Source of the DNA: Alloscardovia omnicolens DSM 21503
Lineage (GTDB): Bacteria; Actinomycetota; Actinomycetes; Actinomycetales; Bifidobacteriaceae
DNA: 64,000 bases
Assembly: GCF_000420505.1 (NCBI RefSeq)
Contig: NZ_ATVB01000002.1
Span: 100,149 to 164,148, forward strand
Direction of reading: 5' to 3'
A program made the translations under genes and the position numbers. The number at the start of each line of letters is the position of its first letter. Position 1 is the stretch's first letter. Under the pieces are notes generated by a model, which was given only the letters and a program-made list of their open reading frames with translations, was not told where the DNA came from and ran no database searches. Shown here piece by piece: positions 19,355 to 28,714 of the stretch.

Positions 19355-20494
19355 TTAAGCGAAGGTTTCGCGTAACTTTTCGAAGAAGCCCTTGCCCTTC
19401 TTCATTGTTTTTGACTTCTGCTCAGGCTTGTCACTGAGTTGAGACTCCTTATTAAGCTCTTCAAAATCAGAAATGAGTTTCTTTTCCTGATTACTGAGCT
19501 TCTTAGGAATAGTCACGTCCAAATGAACAACAAGGTTTCCTCGCTCGGTACGATTCAAACGAGTAACGCCCAAATCATTGAGAGTAAGAGTGTCGTCCGG
19601 CTGTGAACCTGCTGGAATAGAAATCTCACGTTCACCGTCAAAAGTTTCAATCTGCGTGGTATGACCTAACACAGCCCATGTCATAGGAATGCGAATCCAA
19701 CAATGCAAATCATTGCCATCGCGGGTAAATGTATCGTGGGCGCGTACTGTAATATCCACATACAAATCACCAGCTGGGCCGCCACCTTCGCCTACTTCTC
19801 CTTGGCTTCCCAAGCGCAAACGCGTGCCATCTTGTACGCCGGCTGGAACAGATACAGAAATAGTGCGTTGTTTCTTTACTCGACCATGCCCCAAACAAGA
19901 TGCGCATGGATTTTCGATAATAGTGCCAAACCCTTCGCAACGCTCGCATGGCTGAGATGACATCATTTGACCTAACATAGTGCGTACCACGCGCTGAACC
20001 GAGCCGGAACCATGACAATCTGGGCATGTAACTGGTGCGCTACCATCAGCACTACCTGCTCCTGAACAAGCATCACATACGCTGTATAGCGTAGCTTTAA
20101 GTGACTCAGTTCCGCCAAAAACAGCGGTCTTCAAGTCAATAGTCATACTTGCTAAGGAATCGCGACCTGGCTGTGTACGCGAAATTGGTCCGGACTGACC
20201 GCCAAAAGCGCTGCCAAAGAAAGAATTAAAGATATCTCCAAAATCTCCTGCAGCAGCACCATAAGCACCTGCTCCTCCACCAGGAGAAAGTGGATCAACC
20301 CCTTGATCATACATGGAACGCTTATCTGGGTCCGACAGTACTTCGTATGCAGTATTGACTTCTTTAAACTTGTCTTCAAACTCAGGTCCTGCTAAATCAG
20401 GATGATACTTGCGGCTTAATTTGCGATATGCCTTCTTAATCTCATCATCTGTTGCATTGCGTGAAAGACCAAGAGTCTCGTAATAATCTGCCAT
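19355..20494 (-). CDS. dnaJ: Chaperone DnaJ
   Basis: 379 residues. J domain at 1-68 with HPD in KYHPDLAG, a Gly/Ala-rich linker, then four zinc-binding CxxCxGxG repeats (CDACSGAG, CPDCHGSG, CERCEGFG, CASCLGHG), and two C-terminal substrate domains. It stimulates DnaK ATPase and delivers unfolded proteins. In many actinobacteria this second-type dnaJ follows hrcA; here no hrcA precedes it and the 289-base gap to tkt has no CIRCE or HAIR operator that I can see. Ribosome binding site AAAGGA precedes the ATG. Confidence 0.96.
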   Translation of the reverse strand: MADYYETLGLSRNATDDEIKKAYRKLSRKYHPDLAGPEFEDKFKEVNTAYEVLSDPDKRSMYDQGVDPLSPGGGAGAYGAAAGDFGDIFNSFFGSAFGGQSGPISRTQPGRDSLASMTIDLKTAVFGGTESLKATLYSVCDACSGAGSADGSAPVTCPDCHGSGSVQRVVRTMLGQMMSSQPCERCEGFGTIIENPCASCLGHGRVKKQRTISVSVPAGVQDGTRLRLGSQGEVGEGGGPAGDLYVDITVRAHDTFTRDGNDLHCWIRIPMTWAVLGHTTQIETFDGEREISIPAGSQPDDTLTLNDLGVTRLNRTERGNLVVHLDVTIPKKLSNQEKKLISDFEELNKESQLSDKPEQKSKTMKKGKGFFEKLRETFA

Positions 20495-20783
20495 GGTGTC
20501 CTTTGTTTACACAACTACATTTTCTATCTTTAAGAGTAAACATCGGCATGGAATAATCGCTTCTAACGAACAAAAACGCACATGCTGGTCAAGCCGAAGG
20601 CTGAACGAGCAAACTGGCTCATGCCTAACACGCTCTTTGTGCTCGCATAATTCCAAGCCATGCAAGAAAATAAAGGCGTCAAAGGTCTTTATACCCAATT
20701 ACTATGAAGAACGTAAACGAGTAGCCGAACGCACTATGTTGAGCGCGAAGTTACTTCATCTATTGGAAGGAAAGTTGATCTAC

Positions 20784-22880
20784 ATGGTCGATTTCACATG
20801 GACTGAACTTGACGAGCGTGCAGTTAAGCTCGCTAAGGTTCTTTCAGCAGATGCAGTAGAAAAGGCAGGATCTGGTCACCCAGGTTCCCCAGTTTCTCTC
20901 GCACCAATTGCTTACACTCTGTACCAGCACTTCATTAAGCACGATCCAAAAGATCCTAACTGGGAAGGCCGCGACCGCTTTATCCTTTCCGGTGGTCACG
21001 CTTCTTTGACTCAGTACGTACAATTGTACTTCTCTGGTTACGACTTGACTCTTGATGACTTGAAGAAGTTCCGTACTATGGGCACTCGTACTCCTGGTCA
21101 CCCAGAGTATGGTTTGACTCCTGGTATCGAAATGACCACTGGCCCATTGGGTCAAGGTTTGGCTTCTGCTGTTGGTTTTGCAATGGGTCAGCGCTTCCAG
21201 CGTAACTTGCTTGATGCAGATGCACCAGCAGGTACTTCCCCATTCGACCACAAGGTATGGGTTATCTGCGGTGAAGGTGATGTTGAGGAAGGTATTTCCG
21301 CTGAAGCAGCATCCCTCGCAGGCGGCCAGAAGCTCGGCAACCTTACCGTAATCTTCGACGCTAACCACATTCAGATTGAAGGCGATACTAACTTGACCTT
21401 CTCTGAAGATATTTTGAAGCGCTTCGAAGCTCAGGGTTGGTACACCGACGAAGTATCTTTCGTACAGCCAGACGGTTCCTACAAGGAAGATACCGAAGCT
21501 CTTGCTGCAGCTTTGCACAAGGCTGAGCAGGTAACTGATCGTCCACACTTCATTAAGGTCGACACCTTGATTGCTTGGCCAACACCAGGCAAGACCAACG
21601 ACGAATCTTCTCACGGTTCTAAGCTCGGCGCTGAAGCTGTAGCTGGCTTGAAGGAGATTCTCGGCTTCGATCCAGAAGTTGCATTCCCAGCAGATGATGA
21701 AGCTCTTGCACACGCTCGCAAGGTTGCAGACCGCGGCGCTGAAGCTCACAAGGAATGGGATGAGCAGTTCAAGGCATGGCGTGAAGCAAACCCAGATAAG
21801 GCTGCTTTGTTCGATCGTATGGCTGCTGGCGAACTTCCAGCAGACTTCAACAAGGCTATTGACGAGCTCGAGGCTGGCGTTACCGCTGGTGCTTCTGTAG
21901 CAACCCGTAAGGCTTCTGGCGCAGCTTTGAATGCTATTGCAGCTGTTATGCCAGAACTGTGGGGTGGTTCTGCAGATTTGGGTGGTTCGAACAACACCAC
22001 TATTAAGGGTGCTGCTTCCTTCCTTCCAGCAGAATACGCAACCAAGACTTGGCCAAACGTATCTGAAGGTGGTCGCGTGCTGCACTTCGGCGTGCGTGAG
22101 CTTGCTATGGGTGCTATTACCAATGGTATGATTCTTGGCTCCCACACTCGTCCATTCAATGGTACGTTCTTCATGTTCTCTGATTACGAGCGTCCAACTG
22201 TACGTCTCGCAGCTTTGATGAACATTCCTAACCTGTACGTATGGACTCATGATTCCGTAGCAGTTGGTGAAGATGGTCCAACCCACCAGCCAGTAGAGAA
22301 CCTCGCTTCTGTGCGCGCAATTCCTAACTTGGAAGTTGTACGTCCAGCTGATGAGTTCGAAACTGCTGAAGCTTACCGTTACGCTTTCGAGCGTGATTCT
22401 AAGGCTCCAGTTGCAATGATTTTGACTCGTCAGAGCGTTCCAACTTTGGCTGAAACTATTGCTAAGGCTAAGGATGGCGTAAAGCGCGGCGCATACGTTC
22501 TCGTAGATACCGATGGCACTCCAGATGTAATCCTCATGGGTTCTGGTTCTGAAGTACAGCACGCTGTAAAGGCTGCTGAAACTTTGGCTGCTGAAGGTGT
22601 TAAGGCTCGCGTTGTATCTGTTCCATCTATGGAATGGTTCGAGCAGCAGTCTGAAGAGTACAAGGAATCTGTGCTCCCGGCAGCTGTTAAGGCACGCGTA
22701 TCCGTTGAAGCAGGTCTTGCACTCTCCTGGTACAAGTACCTCGGTTCTTACGGTAAGGCTGTATCCATTGAGAGCTTCGGCCTCCAGGGTGCTGGCGACG
22801 AGAACATGGTTGCCCTCGGCATTACTGCAGAGCATGTTGTTGAAGAAGCTAAGGCTTCTATTGCAGCTGCTCGTGCATAA
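20784..22880 (+). CDS. tkt: Transketolase
   Basis: 698 residues. N-terminal thiamine diphosphate domain with AGSGHPGSP near 32-40, GHPEYG, TTGPLGQG and the GEGDVEEG-to-N metal motif, then the pyrimidine-binding and C-terminal domains (VRELAMG, FSDYERP, SVAVGEDGPTHQP). It transfers two-carbon ketol units between sugar phosphates, a core step of the bifid shunt. The codon use is strongly biased, as expected of a very highly expressed gene. I use the ATG at 20784 with GGAAGGAAAG upstream; the frame is open for 97 codons more but that part is unlike any transketolase. A terminator-like hairpin separates it from tal. Confidence 0.97.
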   Translation: MVDFTWTELDERAVKLAKVLSADAVEKAGSGHPGSPVSLAPIAYTLYQHFIKHDPKDPNWEGRDRFILSGGHASLTQYVQLYFSGYDLTLDDLKKFRTMGTRTPGHPEYGLTPGIEMTTGPLGQGLASAVGFAMGQRFQRNLLDADAPAGTSPFDHKVWVICGEGDVEEGISAEAASLAGGQKLGNLTVIFDANHIQIEGDTNLTFSEDILKRFEAQGWYTDEVSFVQPDGSYKEDTEALAAALHKAEQVTDRPHFIKVDTLIAWPTPGKTNDESSHGSKLGAEAVAGLKEILGFDPEVAFPADDEALAHARKVADRGAEAHKEWDEQFKAWREANPDKAALFDRMAAGELPADFNKAIDELEAGVTAGASVATRKASGAALNAIAAVMPELWGGSADLGGSNNTTIKGAASFLPAEYATKTWPNVSEGGRVLHFGVRELAMGAITNGMILGSHTRPFNGTFFMFSDYERPTVRLAALMNIPNLYVWTHDSVAVGEDGPTHQPVENLASVRAIPNLEVVRPADEFETAEAYRYAFERDSKAPVAMILTRQSVPTLAETIAKAKDGVKRGAYVLVDTDGTPDVILMGSGSEVQHAVKAAETLAAEGVKARVVSVPSMEWFEQQSEEYKESVLPAAVKARVSVEAGLALSWYKYLGSYGKAVSIESFGLQGAGDENMVALGITAEHVVEEAKASIAAARA

Positions 22881-22892
22881 CTAAAAGTTTCT

Positions 22893-22926
22893 GGGCGGTT
22901 TAACGTATTACCGCGCTAAACCGCCC
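22893..22926 (+). terminator. Hairpin between tkt and tal
   Basis: Ten-base stem GGGCGGTTTA/TAAACCGCCC followed by TTTATAAAA. It could partly terminate tkt messages; tal has its own strong ribosome binding site 37 bases on. Confidence 0.75.
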
Positions 22927-22962
22927 TTTATAAAACACCTCCACACATAAGGAGAAAATAAT

Positions 22963-24072
22963 ATGGCACAGAATGTGCATACACAGAAGACCAGCGACTC
23001 TGGCGTTTCCATTTGGCTCGATGATTTGAGCCGTTCCCGCATTGAGTCTGGCTCTTTGCAGGATCTCATTGCTAACAAGAACGTTGTTGGCGTAACCACC
23101 AATCCTTCGATCTTCCAGAAGGCATTGGCTGAGGTTGGTCCATACGATGAGCAGCTTAAGGAACTCGGCAAGGTAGATGTAGAAACCGCTATTCGCGAGC
23201 TCACCACCACCGACGTACGTAACGCAACCGATATCTTCCGTGAGATTGCAGAAGCAACCGATTACGTAAACGGTCGCGTTTCCATCGAAGTTGATCCTCG
23301 CCTTGCACACGACACAGAGAACACTGCAAAGCAGGCTGTGGAATTGTGGGAAAAGGTTAACCGTCCAAATGCAATGATCAAGATTCCTGCAACCCTCGAA
23401 GGTTTGCCAGCAATCACTGCTACCCTTGCTAAGGGTATCTCTGTAAACGTAACCTTGATCTTCTCCATCGAGCGCTACGAGCAGGTTATCGACGCTTACA
23501 TTGAAGGTATTAAGCAGGCACACGCTAACGGTCACGACCTCACCAAGATTGCTTCCGTAGCTTCCTTCTTCGTATCTCGCGTTGATTCTGCTATTGATGC
23601 TCAGCTCGAAGAGATTGGTACTGACGAAGCTAAGGCTCTCGAAGGCAAGGCTGCAGTTGCAAACGCACGCATTGCTTACGAATTGTTCGAGAACAAGTTT
23701 GCTAACGATCCAGCATGGGCAGAGCTCGAAGCTGCTGGTGCAAAGCGTCAGCGTCCATTGTGGGCTTCTACTGGTACCAAGAACCCAGCATACTCCCCTT
23801 CCAAGTATGTGGATGAACTCGTGGCAGAAGATGTTGTAAACACCATGCCAGAGAAGACCCTCAACGCTTTAGCTGAGCAGGGTAACGGCGCTCCTTCCAT
23901 TAAGGGCACCTACGAAGAGTCTCATGCTGTTATGGACAAGCTTGCTGAGCTCGGCATTGACATCAAGAAGGTTACCGATAAGCTCGAGGCTGATGGCGTG
24001 GCTGCATTCATCAAGTCTTGGGATTCCGTGATTGCTGATGTTCAGGCAGGTATTGACCGCGTAAACGCATAG
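22963..24072 (+). CDS. tal: Transaldolase
   Basis: 369 residues, the longer actinobacterial form. Substrate loop VVGVTTNPSIF at 41-51 and the Schiff-base lysine Lys140 in MIKIPATLEG. It moves a dihydroxyacetone unit between sugar phosphates, working with transketolase in the bifid shunt. AAGGAG lies ten bases before the ATG. Codon bias is as strong as in tkt. It is ended by a strong hairpin. Confidence 0.96.
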   Translation: MAQNVHTQKTSDSGVSIWLDDLSRSRIESGSLQDLIANKNVVGVTTNPSIFQKALAEVGPYDEQLKELGKVDVETAIRELTTTDVRNATDIFREIAEATDYVNGRVSIEVDPRLAHDTENTAKQAVELWEKVNRPNAMIKIPATLEGLPAITATLAKGISVNVTLIFSIERYEQVIDAYIEGIKQAHANGHDLTKIASVASFFVSRVDSAIDAQLEEIGTDEAKALEGKAAVANARIAYELFENKFANDPAWAELEAAGAKRQRPLWASTGTKNPAYSPSKYVDELVAEDVVNTMPEKTLNALAEQGNGAPSIKGTYEESHAVMDKLAELGIDIKKVTDKLEADGVAAFIKSWDSVIADVQAGIDRVNA

Positions 24073-24104
24073 TTGTGATCTAGTTTCAACTATTTCTTAA
24101 CTGT

Positions 24105-24136
24105 AATGCCCCGCTATCAAAAGGTAGCGGGGCATT
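24105..24136 (+). terminator. Terminator of tal
   Basis: Stem AATGCCCCGCTA with an AAAA-containing loop and T-rich end; perfect 12-bp arms. Confidence 0.85.
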
Positions 24137-24164
24137 TGCGTATGAGATGAAGGGCAAATAAAAA

Positions 24165-24194
24165 TGGGGACTCACCCTCTCGAGTGAGTCCCCA
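24165..24194 (-). terminator. Terminator of the uvrA-to-secG run
   Basis: Stem TGGGGACTCAC/GTGAGTCCCCA; on the minus strand it is followed by TTTTTATTTG. It lies 25 bases after the secG stop. Confidence 0.85.
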
Positions 24195-24219
24195 CAATAA
24201 AATCTCTATAGAAAGAAGC

Positions 24220-24480
24220 TTAAGCTCCCCAACCGTACTTCACCATGAAGTCCAGAACAATAATCAAAGCAATCCAGATTAATGCAATGGTTACGGTAAT
24301 GCGGTTCAAGTTACGCTCTGCCACACCAGATGTTCCAGCATTTGCAGAAATACCTCCGCCGAACATATCGGACAAACCGCCGCCCTTACCCTTGTGCATC
24401 AGAATAAGCGCTGTGAGCATAACGCTCAGAATTACAACGATAACTTCGAGTGTTACCTTAAGAACGAACAACCAGTTCAT
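24220..24480 (-). CDS. secG: Protein translocase subunit SecG
   Basis: 86 residues and two membrane helices (VTLEVIVVILSVMLTALILM and ITVTIALIWIALIIVL). The Gly-rich loop HKGKGGGLSDMFGGG is the family signature. It stabilises the SecYE channel. The pgk-tpiA-secG order is typical for actinobacteria. Confidence 0.93.
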   Translation of the reverse strand: MNWLFVLKVTLEVIVVILSVMLTALILMHKGKGGGLSDMFGGGISANAGTSGVAERNLNRITVTIALIWIALIIVLDFMVKYGWGA

Positions 24481-24535
24481 TGCACCTCCAATAAAAACCT
24501 CTTTAAGAATACAGTAGAGCCTCGAAAAATCAAAA

Positions 24536-25342
24536 CTAAACGCGCTTTTTAGCTGCCTTGTGCGTTAAGCGAATAATAGACGAGAATTCTTCTGGGTTCA
24601 GGCTCGCTCCCCCAATCAGGAATCCATCCATATCGCGTGCCTCGTTCATAATTAACGTCGCGTTCTGCGCTGTTACGGAGCCGCCGTACAAAATGCGCAC
24701 AGTTTGCGCGGTCTCAGGAGAATACGTACGAGTCAAGTGCGTGCGAATAGCTGCAGCCGCATCTTGGGCGGACTGCGGAGTGGCTACTAAACCGGTGCCA
24801 ATCGCCCATACTGGTTCGTACGCGATAATCATTTTGCGCGCATCTTCTTCGGACAAATCGCGGGTAATATCTTCTACCTGGCCCACTGCATAATCAAGTT
24901 CAATACCTTCGCGACGTTCTTCATACCCCTCGCCTACGCATAAAATTGGTTGCATGCCGTCAGCTAAAACAGCACGAACCTGATCGACGAGGTTAGCATC
25001 GTCATCTGAGTGGTAGCGGCGGCGTTCGGAATGTCCAACAAGAACGTAACGGCATCCTAAAGCCGAGAGCATATCGGCAGATACGTCGCCGGTAAAAGCT
25101 CCTTGAGCGGTAACAGATACAGTCTGAGCGCCGTAATCAACGTGCAAACGGTCGGCTTCAACGAGAACTTGTACGCTGCGAATCGAAGTAAAAGGTGGAA
25201 GTAAAGCGATATCACAGTCTTCGTAATCAAAGTGAGCGTCGCGCAGCAACCATGCGAGTTTTTGCACAAAATAGGTTGCTTCGCGATGATCAAGGTTCAT
25301 CTTCCAATTGCCCACAATAAGGGGACGTCGTGTGCTGCTCAT
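24536..25342 (-). CDS. tpiA: Triosephosphate isomerase
   Basis: 268 residues from the ATG at 25340-25342. N-terminal GNWKMN (catalytic Lys), VGHSERR (catalytic His), AYEPVWAIGTG (catalytic Glu) and LYGGSV near the C-terminus. It interconverts dihydroxyacetone phosphate and glyceraldehyde 3-phosphate. The reading frame extends 32 codons upstream, but that stretch includes the pgk hairpin and a duplicated TACGTGTATAAAA and is not conserved-looking. It is 55 bases upstream of secG. Confidence 0.96.
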   Translation of the reverse strand: MSSTRRPLIVGNWKMNLDHREATYFVQKLAWLLRDAHFDYEDCDIALLPPFTSIRSVQVLVEADRLHVDYGAQTVSVTAQGAFTGDVSADMLSALGCRYVLVGHSERRRYHSDDDANLVDQVRAVLADGMQPILCVGEGYEERREGIELDYAVGQVEDITRDLSEEDARKMIIAYEPVWAIGTGLVATPQSAQDAAAAIRTHLTRTYSPETAQTVRILYGGSVTAQNATLIMNEARDMDGFLIGGASLNPEEFSSIIRLTHKAAKKRV

Positions 25343-25362
25343 ATTGTGCTCACTTTTCTGTG

Positions 25363-25393
25363 TACGTGTATAAAAAAGAGTACGTGTATAAAA
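25363..25393 (-). repeat. Short direct duplication upstream of tpiA
   Basis: TACGTGTATAAAA occurs at about 25363 and again at 25381, spaced 18 bases, directly after the pgk hairpin on the transcribed strand. Each copy gives TTTTATACACGTA on the minus strand, which contains a -10-like TTATAC. It may be a recent slippage product affecting tpiA expression. Confidence 0.6.
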
Positions 25394-25436
25394 GATGGCA
25401 GCTATACGCTGTAGAAAACTACGCACAGCTGCCATC
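25394..25436 (-). terminator. Hairpin between pgk and tpiA
   Basis: Outer stem GATGGCAGCT/AGCTGCCATC and an inner GTAG-AAAA-CTAC stem; on the minus strand TTTTATACAC follows. It can attenuate pgk read-through into tpiA. Confidence 0.7.
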
Positions 25437-25466
25437 ATAACGTCGCCTCTAACGTTATCGCCGCTC

Positions 25467-26666
25467 TTAGTCGAGAACGCTCAAACCTGGCAAAGTCTTA
25501 CCTTCGAGGAATTCGAGGGAAGCTCCGCCGCCGGTGGAAATATGAGAGAACTTGCTCTCATCGAAACCGAGGTTACGCACTGCAGAAGCAGAATCGCCAC
25601 CACCAACAATGGAGAATGCGCCGTTATCTGCTGTAGCGTCAATCAAGCCCTGAGCCACAGCGCGGGTACCACCTGCGAAGTTTTCGAACTCAAATACGCC
25701 CATAGGACCATTCCATACAACAGTCTTGGAATCAACAATCTTGTCGTGGAAGAGCTTCTGAGATTCTGGACCAATATCCAAACCAATCTTGTCTGCAGGA
25801 ATAGCATCCGCAGCAACAGCTTCATAAGCGGTGTCTGCAGCGAAGGCATCAGCAGCCAAAATATCGGTTGGAAGAACGATTTCTACACCGTTTTCCTTAG
25901 CAGTTGCTAAGTAGCCCTTAACGGTTTCAACCTGATCTTCTTCCAGCAAAGACTTTCCTACTTCATAGCCCAAAGCCTTGAGGAAGGTGAAGACCATACC
26001 ACCACCGATAACCAAACGGTCAGCCTTGTTCAAGAGGTTGGAAATAACGCCGAGCTTGTCAGATACCTTAGAACCACCCAAAACAACAGTTAATGGACGC
26101 TCTGGGTTGTCGGTTGCCTTAGACAGAGCAGTAACTTCCTTTTCAACAAGTAAACCTGCTGCAGATGGCAAATCGGTTGCTACATCGTAGTTAGAACCCT
26201 GAGCACGGTGAACAACACCGAAGCCATCAGAAACGAAAGCATCGCCCAAAGCAGCAATCTTCTTTGCATAAGCAGCGCGCTCATCAGTATCCTTGGAGGT
26301 TTCTTCCTTATTGAAGCGCACGTTTTCGAGCAGAACAACATCACCATTGTTCATAGCTGCTACCTTAGCCTGAGCATCTTCACCATAGGTGTCAGCTGCC
26401 AAAGCCACAGGAGCGTCTAATAATTCACCCAAGCGAGCTGCTACTGGAGCCAAGCTGAGCTCTGGAACAACTTGTCCCTTTGGACGGCCCAAGTGTGCCA
26501 TAACAATAACCTTCGCACCCTGTTCACGCAGCGCGTTAATTGTTGGCAGTGCAGCGCGAATACGACCATCATCAGTGATAGTCGTACCATCGAGTGGTAC
26601 GTTAAAATCAGCACGAACAAGCACACGCTTGCCAGACAAATCACCCAAATCTTTGAGAGTCTTCAT
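25467..26666 (-). CDS. pgk: Phosphoglycerate kinase
   Basis: 399 residues, full length. [14 protein letters not shown] at the N-terminus, [39 protein letters not shown] and the C-terminal VGGGDSASA nucleotide motif. It makes ATP from 1,3-bisphosphoglycerate. Strong codon bias. AGAAAGGAAG precedes the ATG. It follows whiA by 33 bases; the usual actinobacterial gap gene (glyceraldehyde-3-phosphate dehydrogenase) is not between them. Confidence 0.97.
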   Translation of the reverse strand: MKTLKDLGDLSGKRVLVRADFNVPLDGTTITDDGRIRAALPTINALREQGAKVIVMAHLGRPKGQVVPELSLAPVAARLGELLDAPVALAADTYGEDAQAKVAAMNNGDVVLLENVRFNKEETSKDTDERAAYAKKIAALGDAFVSDGFGVVHRAQGSNYDVATDLPSAAGLLVEKEVTALSKATDNPERPLTVVLGGSKVSDKLGVISNLLNKADRLVIGGGMVFTFLKALGYEVGKSLLEEDQVETVKGYLATAKENGVEIVLPTDILAADAFAADTAYEAVAADAIPADKIGLDIGPESQKLFHDKIVDSKTVVWNGPMGVFEFENFAGGTRAVAQGLIDATADNGAFSIVGGGDSASAVRNLGFDESKFSHISTGGGASLEFLEGKTLPGLSVLD

Positions 26667-26699
26667 AAGCTTCCTTTCTATTGTCGCTCTTTATGAAGT

Positions 26700-27659
26700 T
26701 TAGTTCTTTTCCGCTGCTGCTGCACGCTGTTTCTCAACCTTTGTTGCCAGCTGTAGCAGACGACGGATTCGACCTGCAATGGCATCCTTCGTAATAGGAG
26801 GATCTGCCAAACGGCCAAGTTCTTCCAAACTAGCATCGCCATGATCGAGGCGAAGCTGACCGGCTGCGCGCAAGTTCTCAGGAATATCATCGCCCAGAAT
26901 TTCGAAAGCTTTACGCACTTTTTGACTAGCTTCTACAGCAGCCTTAGCGCTACGACGCATATTAGCGTCATCGAAATTTGCCAGACGGTTTGCCTTGCCT
27001 CGGCTCTCTCCTTCTACGCGCTTGCCGCTCCATTCGCGGGCAGTTGTATTTGCACCCATCAAAATAAGCATGCGTTCAATAACATCAGGATCGCTTAAAC
27101 GCACACGTACAGATGAATGGACGCGATGAGGTTTTGTAGTAATACCGAGACGACGAGCAGCAATAATTAAATCGTTTACTGCCTCAACGCTTGGACATAC
27201 GATTTCCAGAAGGCTTGATTTTCCTGGATCGCTCAAACGTCCTTTGGCGAGGAATGCACCACGCCAAGCGGCTTTGACCTGAGCAATATTACCTTGAATA
27301 TGGGCAGGAGCTATGCCATGCACTTCCATAGAACGCTGATCGAGAAGGCCGGATTGAAGAGCGAGACGCTTACCATCACGCGTAATAGCAACAAGATAAT
27401 ATTCTACTGTTTCGCCAGAAGGTAAGGTTGATGTTCCCTTACGCAACTCCGCATCGTATCCCCAAATCTCACGAATAGAGCTTTGAAGCCAACGCGCTGC
27501 GGTTGCGCTGGTGAACTGACTGACAACAATAGGAATATTTTTAACGACCTGAATACCGCCACCAAAGCGCAACATAGCTGAGACTTGAGCTTGCTTGGCT
27601 AATGACGAGTCATCAGTGATTGCTGCGAGTTCGTTTTTGACCTCGTCGAGCAGTGACAC
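26700..27659 (-). CDS. whiA: DNA-binding protein WhiA
   Basis: 319 residues. N-terminal LAGLIDADG-like domain (about 1-210; [19 protein letters not shown]) and C-terminal helix-turn-helix ([23 protein letters not shown] without catalytic acid requirement). WhiA is a transcription regulator linked to division and sporulation in streptomycetes and conserved in non-sporulating Gram-positives. It starts with GTG six bases after AAGGAGG. The frame context is rapZ upstream and pgk downstream; yvcK, often between rapZ and whiA, is absent. Confidence 0.93.
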   Translation of the reverse strand: MSLLDEVKNELAAITDDSSLAKQAQVSAMLRFGGGIQVVKNIPIVVSQFTSATAARWLQSSIREIWGYDAELRKGTSTLPSGETVEYYLVAITRDGKRLALQSGLLDQRSMEVHGIAPAHIQGNIAQVKAAWRGAFLAKGRLSDPGKSSLLEIVCPSVEAVNDLIIAARRLGITTKPHRVHSSVRVRLSDPDVIERMLILMGANTTAREWSGKRVEGESRGKANRLANFDDANMRRSAKAAVEASQKVRKAFEILGDDIPENLRAAGQLRLDHGDASLEELGRLADPPITKDAIAGRIRRLLQLATKVEKQRAAAAEKN

Positions 27660-27720
27660 GGCGCCTCCTTGGGTTTTGAAAGCAAATTATCCGAAGTTTA
27701 GTGTAACCATAACCGTGGAT

Positions 27721-27749
27721 AGATTATTTTCTTGATTATTTCTTGACAA
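27721..27749 (-). promoter_or_regulatory. Candidate internal promoter for whiA-pgk-tpiA-secG
   Basis: On the minus strand TTGTCA (27749-27744), 17 bases, then TAATCT (27726-27721). It occupies the 96-base gap between rapZ and whiA, the only sizeable gap in the run from uvrA. Confidence 0.6.
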
Positions 27750-27755
27750 AAGTCG

Positions 27756-28697
27756 TTAGTTGTGACGCATTCTTTCTAGCTCTCGTCCAGATACGGTTAC
27801 TGTTAAGCCGTTCGCTTTGAGACGTTTTGCTAGCTCGTAGCTCATGGCTACAGAGCGATGCTGCCCGCCTGTGCAACCAATTGCTATCGTAACGAAATGC
27901 TTATCTTCACGCGCATAACCATCTAAAGCGATGTTTAACGATTTTTCGATAGCGTCTAAGAACTCCGTAGCACCTTGACTGTGTAAAACATAGTCCGATA
28001 CTGCTTCATCCATACCGTTGAGAGCACGTAAATCTGGCACCCAGAAAGGGTTAGGAAGGAATCGAACATCAAAAACAAAATCCGCATCGGATGGAACACC
28101 GTGCTTAAAACCGAAGCTGAAAATATGCACATTGACGGTTTTGGCGCCGGTTCCTACAAGAGATTCATACAGCTGAGTTGAGAGCTGATGAATACTTGTG
28201 CGGGATGTGTCTAAAATAATATCTGCTCGCTCTTTGAGTGCACCGAGAAGTTCGCGTTCCTCATTAATACCGTCAATAAGGCGATTTCCATTTTGGAGGG
28301 GATGAGGACGTCGCACAGATTCGTAGCGTTTAACGAGAACGTCATCACTAGCATCGAGGAAGAGAATGCGCGTTTTTACGTCTAAATCCTCTAAATGTGC
28401 AAGAACTTGGCTGAGATCATCGAAATAGCTGCGTGAACGTACATCAATAACTGCAGCAAGTTTATGCACTTTCGAACCAGATGAGGTCATCATATCAACT
28501 AACGGAATGAGCAGCATTGGAGGAAGATTATCGACCACATACCAACCGATATCTTCTACACTGTCTGCAGCGCGTGAACGTCCTGCACCAGACATGCCTG
28601 TAATAAGCAGAACCTCAAAATCATTGGTGCTGTTCTGCTCGGTATCGGTGGACGAGATATACTCTGTGCTATTCGTGTGTGAGACCATCTTCTCCAT
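27756..28697 (-). CDS. rapZ: RapZ/YvcJ-family nucleotide-binding protein
   Basis: 313 residues. P-loop GMSGAGRS at 34-41 with Arg in place of the usual Lys, a known variant in actinobacterial members, then DIGWYVVDNLPP and the C-terminal signature IAIGCTGGQHRSVA. RapZ in E. coli is an RNA-binding regulator of amino-sugar synthesis; the YvcJ form in Gram-positives hydrolyses nucleotides. Two starts are possible: the ATG at 28697 with AGGA upstream, or the one three codons later with GGAGAAG. It begins 17 bases after aroE. Confidence 0.92.
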   Translation of the reverse strand: MEKMVSHTNSTEYISSTDTEQNSTNDFEVLLITGMSGAGRSRAADSVEDIGWYVVDNLPPMLLIPLVDMMTSSGSKVHKLAAVIDVRSRSYFDDLSQVLAHLEDLDVKTRILFLDASDDVLVKRYESVRRPHPLQNGNRLIDGINEERELLGALKERADIILDTSRTSIHQLSTQLYESLVGTGAKTVNVHIFSFGFKHGVPSDADFVFDVRFLPNPFWVPDLRALNGMDEAVSDYVLHSQGATEFLDAIEKSLNIALDGYAREDKHFVTIAIGCTGGQHRSVAMSYELAKRLKANGLTVTVSGRELERMRHN

Positions 28698-28714
28698 AGC
28701 TTCCTAGTTTAGCG

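Noticed and set aside
20493..20783. N-terminal extension of 97 codons on transketolase
   Set aside because: The extra part is unlike transketolases and the ATG at 20784 has a good ribosome binding site.
20844..22835. A 663-codon open frame on the minus strand opposite tkt
   Set aside because: It is an antisense shadow created by the biased codon use of tkt; composition (Cys, Trp, Ser-rich) is unlike a real protein and it has no ribosome binding site.
22900..23535. A 211-codon open frame opposite tal
   Set aside because: Shadow of tal in biased codons; spans the tkt-tal terminator.
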